Position numbers and translations under genes: made by a program. Shown here piece by piece: positions 56,894-61,523 of a stretch of 61,523 bases of DNA. Every line of letters begins with the position of its first letter. Position 1 is the first letter of the stretch. The stretch comes from an uncultured Rhodanobacteraceae bacterium (GTDB lineage Bacteria; Pseudomonadota; Gammaproteobacteria; Xanthomonadales; SZUA-5): contig CALEZI010000026.1 of the NCBI GenBank assembly GCA_937928755.1, forward strand, positions 1 through 61,523, given 5' to 3'. Under the pieces are notes generated by a model. It ran no database searches and was not told where the DNA came from. It saw only the letters and a program-made list of their open reading frames with translations.

Positions 56894-58858
56894 ATGCTGC
56901 TGCGCGTCTGTTTCACGCTTGCCCTGTGGCTGGCGCTCACCCAGGCGGCCGGCGCACAGGACGCGCGCCTGATCCAGGTTGCGCTGACGCTGCCGGATGG
57001 ACTTGAGTTGACGCACGTCGCAACCGGCGATATCGACGGCGACGGTCTCGTCGATGTGGTCGCCTCGCAAATCCCGGCAATCGATCAGCAGCCGCCCCGA
57101 CATGCAGTGATTGTGCTGCGCCAGATTGCCGATCCACCCGGATTTGCGCTGCTGCAGACCTTGCCGGCGCAGACACCACGCGGGCTTGCGCTGACCGATA
57201 TCGACGGCGATGGTGATCTGGACATCGCGCTGGCGCAAGGGATCAATCCGCCGCTGGCGATTTACCTCAATCAGGGCGCCATTCAGGGCGGTATCGCGGG
57301 ACATTTTCGACCCTCGACGCAAGGACTCGATCTGCCCGCCATCACCGATGCCATCGACGTGCTCGCGATCGATGCCGATGCGCGTGCAGAAACACCGGAC
57401 GACCTGTTGTTGCTGCGCGAGAACGCGGGCTCACGACCGGCGTTGCTGCGCAACCAGAGCAGCGCGCAGCAGATCGCCCTCGGTCTGTGGCAGTACCTCG
57501 ACGTCGACAGGGCGAGCGCGGCAACGGTCTATGACAGCAACGGCGACGGTCGCGACGACCTGTTCCTGGCCAGGCCGTGCACCATCGCCGAACAGCGCGG
57601 CCCTGACGCCGAACCACCGTTTGCGCTGATCCACGTGCCGATCTGCGGCATCTTGCCCAACCACCTGCGGATTTCCGACGTGCTCGCGATTCCGATATCC
57701 GAGGATCCCCGGCGCCACGCGATCGCGCTGGCCTCCGACTCTGGACTTACCCATGGCGCATTCTGGCTGCCGCAGATCGGACCTGGACCGGATTTCGATC
57801 TGCGAGCTATGCCAGGCGGCGGCCAACTGGCCCTGATCGACGTCGACGGCAATGGGCTCGATGATCTGGTCAGCAGTGGCCTGGAAGGCACTGAGCTGAG
57901 TGCCACGATCCTGCGCCGCAGTTCCCCGACACAGTTCGTCGACGAAGTCTGGTCGGAGTTGCCCGGTGCGCGCGACGCAAAGGTCGTCGCGGTCGCAGGA
58001 AGCAATCGTTTGCTGCTGGCCCGGCAACGCACCCGCAGCACCTTTTTCGGCTCCGGGTTGCCGGCCAGCCAGCCCCCCGTTCTGCGTTTCGAAGAGGGTG
58101 CTTACACGTCCCGCGTCGGCGCAGTGCCGGCGCCACTGTATCTGTCAGCCGGTCTGAGCCATGCGCTCAGCGTCAACCTGAACGTCATTGCACCGAATCA
58201 GTTTCAGGCACCTGACCTCGTGGCCATTCCGGCCAACCACCTTCGCCCACAGCCTGAATTCGTGTTCGGCGAATTGGTCGGCACCTGGACCTTGCAGATC
58301 CAGGGAACCTCGCCGGCCAATACGGTGATCGTCGAAGGTCCGTCGGAGAAACTCGTGGACATCGTGCCCGATCTGTTGGAGGAAAGCGGCTTCAATTGCT
58401 TCTTGTTCGCGATCAGCCAGTTGACGGACTTCTTCAACGGAGTGCGCGGGGCTTCGAACGAGATCGTGCTGCTGCAGCGGCTGCGCGATGAACGACTGCT
58501 GGCGACTGCCGCGGGCAGCCACTACGCGACGCTGTACGCGGAACTGCAGCCCGCGCTGTGGCGCGCGACCTTTCATTCGCCGCTGTTCCTCGGTCGGTTG
58601 CGGCCGATGAAGGATGCCTGGATGCCGGCCGTCGTTAGCCTCGTGGATGGCGACGGCAGCGCTCCGATTTCCGTCGAGATGCTGCAACTGGCGAACGACG
58701 CGCTCGATCATTACGAGTTGTATGGCGATGAGCAACTGCGCGCTGCAATCGCCCGCGAACGCCTGGCGCTGGATCTGCCGAGCCTGGTTGGCCGACCGGT
58801 AATGACACTGCAGCAACGTTGGGAAGCATCCCCCATGTTTCGCGATGGCTTCGATTGA
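56894..58858 (+). CDS. Exported FG-GAP/VCBS-repeat protein with C-terminal FRDGFD tag
   Basis: 654 residues from an ATG at 56894 with a signal peptide (MLLRVCFTLALWLALTQAAG). The body has FG-GAP calcium-binding loops: GDIDGDGLVDVVAS, DIDGDGDLDIALA, DSNGDGRDDLFLA and DVDGNGLDDLVSS, making a propeller on the cell surface or in the periplasm. From Cys502 there is CFLFAISQLTDFFNGV, then LLQRLRDERLLATAAG, loosely like a CFI-box. The last seven residues are MFRDGFD, which matches the tag family. It lies upstream of a response regulator/kinase pair, but with a gap of 115 bp. Confidence 0.8.
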   Translation: MLLRVCFTLALWLALTQAAGAQDARLIQVALTLPDGLELTHVATGDIDGDGLVDVVASQIPAIDQQPPRHAVIVLRQIADPPGFALLQTLPAQTPRGLALTDIDGDGDLDIALAQGINPPLAIYLNQGAIQGGIAGHFRPSTQGLDLPAITDAIDVLAIDADARAETPDDLLLLRENAGSRPALLRNQSSAQQIALGLWQYLDVDRASAATVYDSNGDGRDDLFLARPCTIAEQRGPDAEPPFALIHVPICGILPNHLRISDVLAIPISEDPRRHAIALASDSGLTHGAFWLPQIGPGPDFDLRAMPGGGQLALIDVDGNGLDDLVSSGLEGTELSATILRRSSPTQFVDEVWSELPGARDAKVVAVAGSNRLLLARQRTRSTFFGSGLPASQPPVLRFEEGAYTSRVGAVPAPLYLSAGLSHALSVNLNVIAPNQFQAPDLVAIPANHLRPQPEFVFGELVGTWTLQIQGTSPANTVIVEGPSEKLVDIVPDLLEESGFNCFLFAISQLTDFFNGVRGASNEIVLLQRLRDERLLATAAGSHYATLYAELQPALWRATFHSPLFLGRLRPMKDAWMPAVVSLVDGDGSAPISVEMLQLANDALDHYELYGDEQLRAAIARERLALDLPSLVGRPVMTLQQRWEASPMFRDGFD

Positions 58859-58973
58859 GCCCGTCGCGTGACCGAAAGCGGGGCAGGGCGGTTCTGTCAA
58901 GCCCATGTTCGCGCCTGTGCCACGGCCAGATCCGGTGCGATCATCAGCCGCATCCGCAGCCACCGCGACACTC

Positions 58974-59627
58974 ATGGAAGCTCTGACGCTGGCCCTGGTG
59001 GAGGACGAACCGCAGACTCGCGCTGCCCTGGCGACCCGTCTGGGCGCGGTCCCCGGCTATCGCATCCTGTGGCAGGCCGATCGCCTCGATCAAGGCCTGC
59101 TGGCGCTGCAGCGCGAGCCGCCGCAGGTGTTGATCGTCGACCTTGGGTTGCCGGACGGTTCGGGCCTCGACCTGATTGCGCAGGCCAGGCGCATCGACGC
59201 GACCATAGGCATCCTCGTGCTCACCGTGTTCGGCGACGAGCAGAAGCTGATTCGTGCCATCGAACGCGGCGCCCGCGGTTACCTGCTCAAGGATGAGCCG
59301 GCGATCGGGCTGGTCGACGCCATCGAACAACTGCGTGCCGGCGGTGCGCCGATGAGTCCGGCGATCGCCCGCCACCTGGTCGCCCGTCTGCTGCGCGGCG
59401 AGGCGCCGCCCGAGCCCAGCGAAGGTCTGCTGACGGCGCGCGAGGTGGAGGTCCTCAAACTCGCGGCCAAAGGCTACAACCACGCCGAGATCGCGCGACT
59501 GCTGGATATCAGCGCGCACACGGTGGCCTCGTATACGCGCCGCATCTACGAGAAGCTCGAGGTTCGCTCGCGCGCCGAGGCGATCTACGAAGCACAGCGA
59601 CTGGGCCTGCTTGGTCATGCCGGCTGA
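58974..59627 (+). CDS. NarL/LuxR-family response regulator
   Basis: 217 residues. Receiver domain with ALVEDEP, phospho-acceptor Asp56 (VLIVDLGLPDGSG) and Lys106 (GYLLKDEP). A C-terminal LuxR-type HTH reads LLTAREVEVLKLAAKGYNHA, EIARLLDISAHTVASYTRRI. A longer start at 58905 adds a polar leader; the ATG at 58974 fits the receiver fold. Its stop lies within the start of the kinase gene, so the pair is translationally coupled. The kinase is the obvious partner. Confidence 0.9.
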   Translation: MEALTLALVEDEPQTRAALATRLGAVPGYRILWQADRLDQGLLALQREPPQVLIVDLGLPDGSGLDLIAQARRIDATIGILVLTVFGDEQKLIRAIERGARGYLLKDEPAIGLVDAIEQLRAGGAPMSPAIARHLVARLLRGEAPPEPSEGLLTAREVEVLKLAAKGYNHAEIARLLDISAHTVASYTRRIYEKLEVRSRAEAIYEAQRLGLLGHAG

Positions 59628-61473
59628 TCGCAGCGGGTTGCTGCTGGTGCTGCTGCTACCGCTGTCGTTGATCGTCGCGTTGAACTGGATGGTCGACACC
59701 GCGCCGCCCGATCCGATCTGGCGCATCACCCAGGCCGAGCGCGCGCTGGTCGAGGATGGCGCGGCGGGCACGTTCCAGCCGGTAAGCCTGCCGGATCGCG
59801 CGCCCTGGCGCCCCGAGAGTTCGCGGCAAACGGTGGTCTATCGCCTGGACTTCGTCCTGCCCGACAATGGGCCAAGGTTGTGGGCGCTGCTGGTGCGCAA
59901 ACCCTATGCCGCAGTGAAAGTGTGGATCAACGGCGAATTGCTCGCCGACAGCGGCGTCGATCGGCTCGCGCTGCCGGAATACCGCTACGATGTGCGCTAC
60001 AACGTCTCGCCCGGATTGCTCAGGGCGGGCGCCAATCAGATCCTCATCCAGTCGGTTGCTGCCACCTGGCGCGCCGGGCTGGGGGAAATCTGGTTGGGCG
60101 ACTCCGGGCAACTGGCGCGCTACAAGGCGGCGCGCAATCGCGTCGAGAAAGACCTTCCCAGCATCGCGCTGCAGGTCATCGTGGGGCTGGCCGTGATCCT
60201 CGGTGGCGTCTACCTGGTGCGCCGTCAGGAGCCCGCATTCGGCTGGTTTTCCGGAGCATTGTTGCTGTGGGCGCTGCATACGCACACGGTGCTGCGCAAC
60301 AGTGCATGGCTGGGCTCTCCGGAGTGGTCGCGACCGGTGGCGGCCGTGGCGCTGGCCTGGTTCGTCGTACTCGGCATGTTTTTCGTGCATCGACTGCTGG
60401 CATTGCATCGCCCACGCCTGGAACGTGCGGCGGTGGCGCTGATCGCCGCGGGCAGCGTCCTGATCTACCTGCCGTCCCTGGCGAATCGGCCGGATGCCTT
60501 CGAGCGTCTGGCCGAGTGGCTGTTCATTCCGCTGGTGTTGGCGATTGCGGCGAGCGTTACCTTCACGCTGATGCAGGCGCAGCGCCGAGGCAACAGCGAG
60601 GCCAGTGGATTGTTGTTGCTCGCCGGGACGCTGCTGGTGATCGGCATCCGCGACTGGATCTTCGATCTGGAATGGATCGGCGGCCCGGATTCGATGCGGT
60701 ATCTGCCGTTCGCCGCACCGCTGGTGTTCGTGGTGTTCGGCGGCATGCTGCTGCGTCGCCATGTCGCCGCCTTGAACAGCGCAGAAGCCGCCAATCGCGA
60801 TCTCGAGTCCAAGGTGCGCGACAAGACCGCGGAGATCGAACGCAACTGGCGCCACATCGCGTCGATCGAGCGCGAACGCGCGCGTTTCGACGAGCGCGAC
60901 CGCCTGATGCGCGACATGCATGATGGCGTAGGCGGACACCTGGTCCAGGCACTGTCGCTGGCATCCGCTGGTCAGAGCGCCGAGCGCATTGCCGAGGCGG
61001 TGCAAGCCGGGCTGGACGATTTGCGCTTGCTGATCGATGCCAGCGACATCCATGTCGAGCGCCTCACCGATGTGCTCGCGCGCTTTCGCGAGCGCATGCA
61101 GCGCCGCCTGGGTGCCCTCGGAATCGATTTGATCTGGGACTTCACCTCGCTGCCGGAGTTGCCCGCGCTGACGCCCGAACGCACCGTTCACCTGCTGCGC
61201 ATCCTGCAGGAGTGGCTGACCAACAGCCTGAAGCACGCGGCGCCAACGCGCATCGAACTTTGCTGCCAACGATTGCAGAGCGCCACCGGTCCGGATCGCC
61301 TGCTGTTCGAGTACCGCGACGATGGCCCGGGCCTGCCCACCGCAGCGGCTTCAGGCCGCGGATTGCTCAGCCTGCAGCAGCGCGCGCGCGCCCTCGGCGG
61401 CGAGCTGACGCTGTTGCCCGGCGCTGGTTTCGGCGCCCGGCTGCACTTTCCACTGCGCGCCGACGAGGTCTAG
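59617..61473 (+). CDS. 7TMR-DISM-type sensor histidine kinase
   Basis: 618 residues from an ATG at 59617 that overlaps the regulator's stop. Signal-anchor, a periplasmic jelly-roll domain (about 30-160, 7TMR-DISM-like: WINGELLADSGVDRLALPEY), seven membrane helices at about 180-385, a coiled coil and a HisKA_3-like phosphoacceptor (RLMRDMHDGVGGHLVQAL, His435). The HATPase has Asn536 (EWLTNSLKHA), DDGPGLP and GRGLLSLQQRA. It should phosphorylate the upstream NarL-type regulator in response to a periplasmic ligand, perhaps carbohydrate. Complete. Confidence 0.9.
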   Translation: MPADRSGLLLVLLLPLSLIVALNWMVDTAPPDPIWRITQAERALVEDGAAGTFQPVSLPDRAPWRPESSRQTVVYRLDFVLPDNGPRLWALLVRKPYAAVKVWINGELLADSGVDRLALPEYRYDVRYNVSPGLLRAGANQILIQSVAATWRAGLGEIWLGDSGQLARYKAARNRVEKDLPSIALQVIVGLAVILGGVYLVRRQEPAFGWFSGALLLWALHTHTVLRNSAWLGSPEWSRPVAAVALAWFVVLGMFFVHRLLALHRPRLERAAVALIAAGSVLIYLPSLANRPDAFERLAEWLFIPLVLAIAASVTFTLMQAQRRGNSEASGLLLLAGTLLVIGIRDWIFDLEWIGGPDSMRYLPFAAPLVFVVFGGMLLRRHVAALNSAEAANRDLESKVRDKTAEIERNWRHIASIERERARFDERDRLMRDMHDGVGGHLVQALSLASAGQSAERIAEAVQAGLDDLRLLIDASDIHVERLTDVLARFRERMQRRLGALGIDLIWDFTSLPELPALTPERTVHLLRILQEWLTNSLKHAAPTRIELCCQRLQSATGPDRLLFEYRDDGPGLPTAAASGRGLLSLQQRARALGGELTLLPGAGFGARLHFPLRADEV

Positions 61474-61523
61474 TGTGGTTTGCCATTAATTGGCTGAAGA
61501 AATTTCCGATGCATTTTGGCTCG
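61472..61523. repeat. Start of a second MITE-like copy (cut by window end)
   Basis: These last 52 bases align without gaps to the left end of the element at 21413 (AGTGTGGT..., then TGAAGAA, GATG...TTT.GGC.CG), with about 37 of 52 identical. The element starts inside the kinase stop codon (TAG at 61471-61473). The rest lies beyond the window. Confidence 0.6.

Overview
The window is about 61.5 kb of GC-rich (roughly two-thirds G+C by eye), densely coded DNA from a gammaproteobacterium. Several things point to the order Lysobacterales (Xanthomonadales): the serC-serA-pheA-hisC-aroA-cmk-rpsA-ihfB-lapA-lapB gene order, a TIGR02999-type ECF sigma factor next to a TPR-bearing Ser/Thr kinase, REP palindromes with GTAG/GGAG heads, and exported proteins that carry a short F-x-[DN]-G-[FL]-[ED] tag. 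A Dokdonella/Rhodanobacteraceae-like organism is my best guess. No rRNA, tRNA, prophage or CRISPR was seen.

Layout. 0-5.4 kb: the start of an error-prone polymerase gene (imuC/dnaE2) under a near-consensus LexA box, a CNNM/CorC transporter and several unrecognised membrane or secreted proteins. 5.6-11.4 kb: four minus-strand genes, with a sigma factor and its kinase flanked by two tagged exported proteins. 11.7-22.2 kb: DUF3228, two flavoproteins, a lipoprotein sugar dehydrogenase, a paired active/inactive M16 peptidase operon, DUF2189 and YaeQ, with several families of palindromic intergenic repeats between them. 22.3-31.2 kb: an XRE regulator, a phosphofructokinase with distinctly lower GC than its neighbours, a RIO kinase, a small NTF2/DUF3429/flavoprotein group, ribosomal protein THX, and divergent hutI/hutF.

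31.4-45.3 kb is the conserved core. It covers serine biosynthesis (serC, serA), phenylalanine and chorismate biosynthesis (pheA, hisC-like aminotransferase, aroA), cmk, rpsA, ihfB, the LPS-regulating pair lapA/lapB, and two membrane enzymes that start surface glycan synthesis (a WecA-like phosphoglycosyl transferase and a WbpM-like dehydratase). Many of these genes overlap by ATGA or GTGA and are probably translationally coupled. A mazEF toxin-antitoxin pair and galU follow.

47.3-53.1 kb is a minus-strand c-di-GMP and DNA-repair block: a periplasmic-TPR GGDEF protein, then a REC-PAS-GGDEF-EAL protein whose stop codon overlaps the start of sbcB (exonuclease I). 53.4-61.5 kb holds a 928-residue exported protein that may act on polysaccharide, a 0.4 kb REP array, an exported FG-GAP protein, and a NarL-type response regulator with a 7TMR-DISM histidine kinase. 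The most interesting pattern is the short F-x-[DN]-G-[FL]-[ED] tag shared by all four large exported proteins near the two regulatory pairs, either at the extreme C-terminus or just after the N-terminal export signal.
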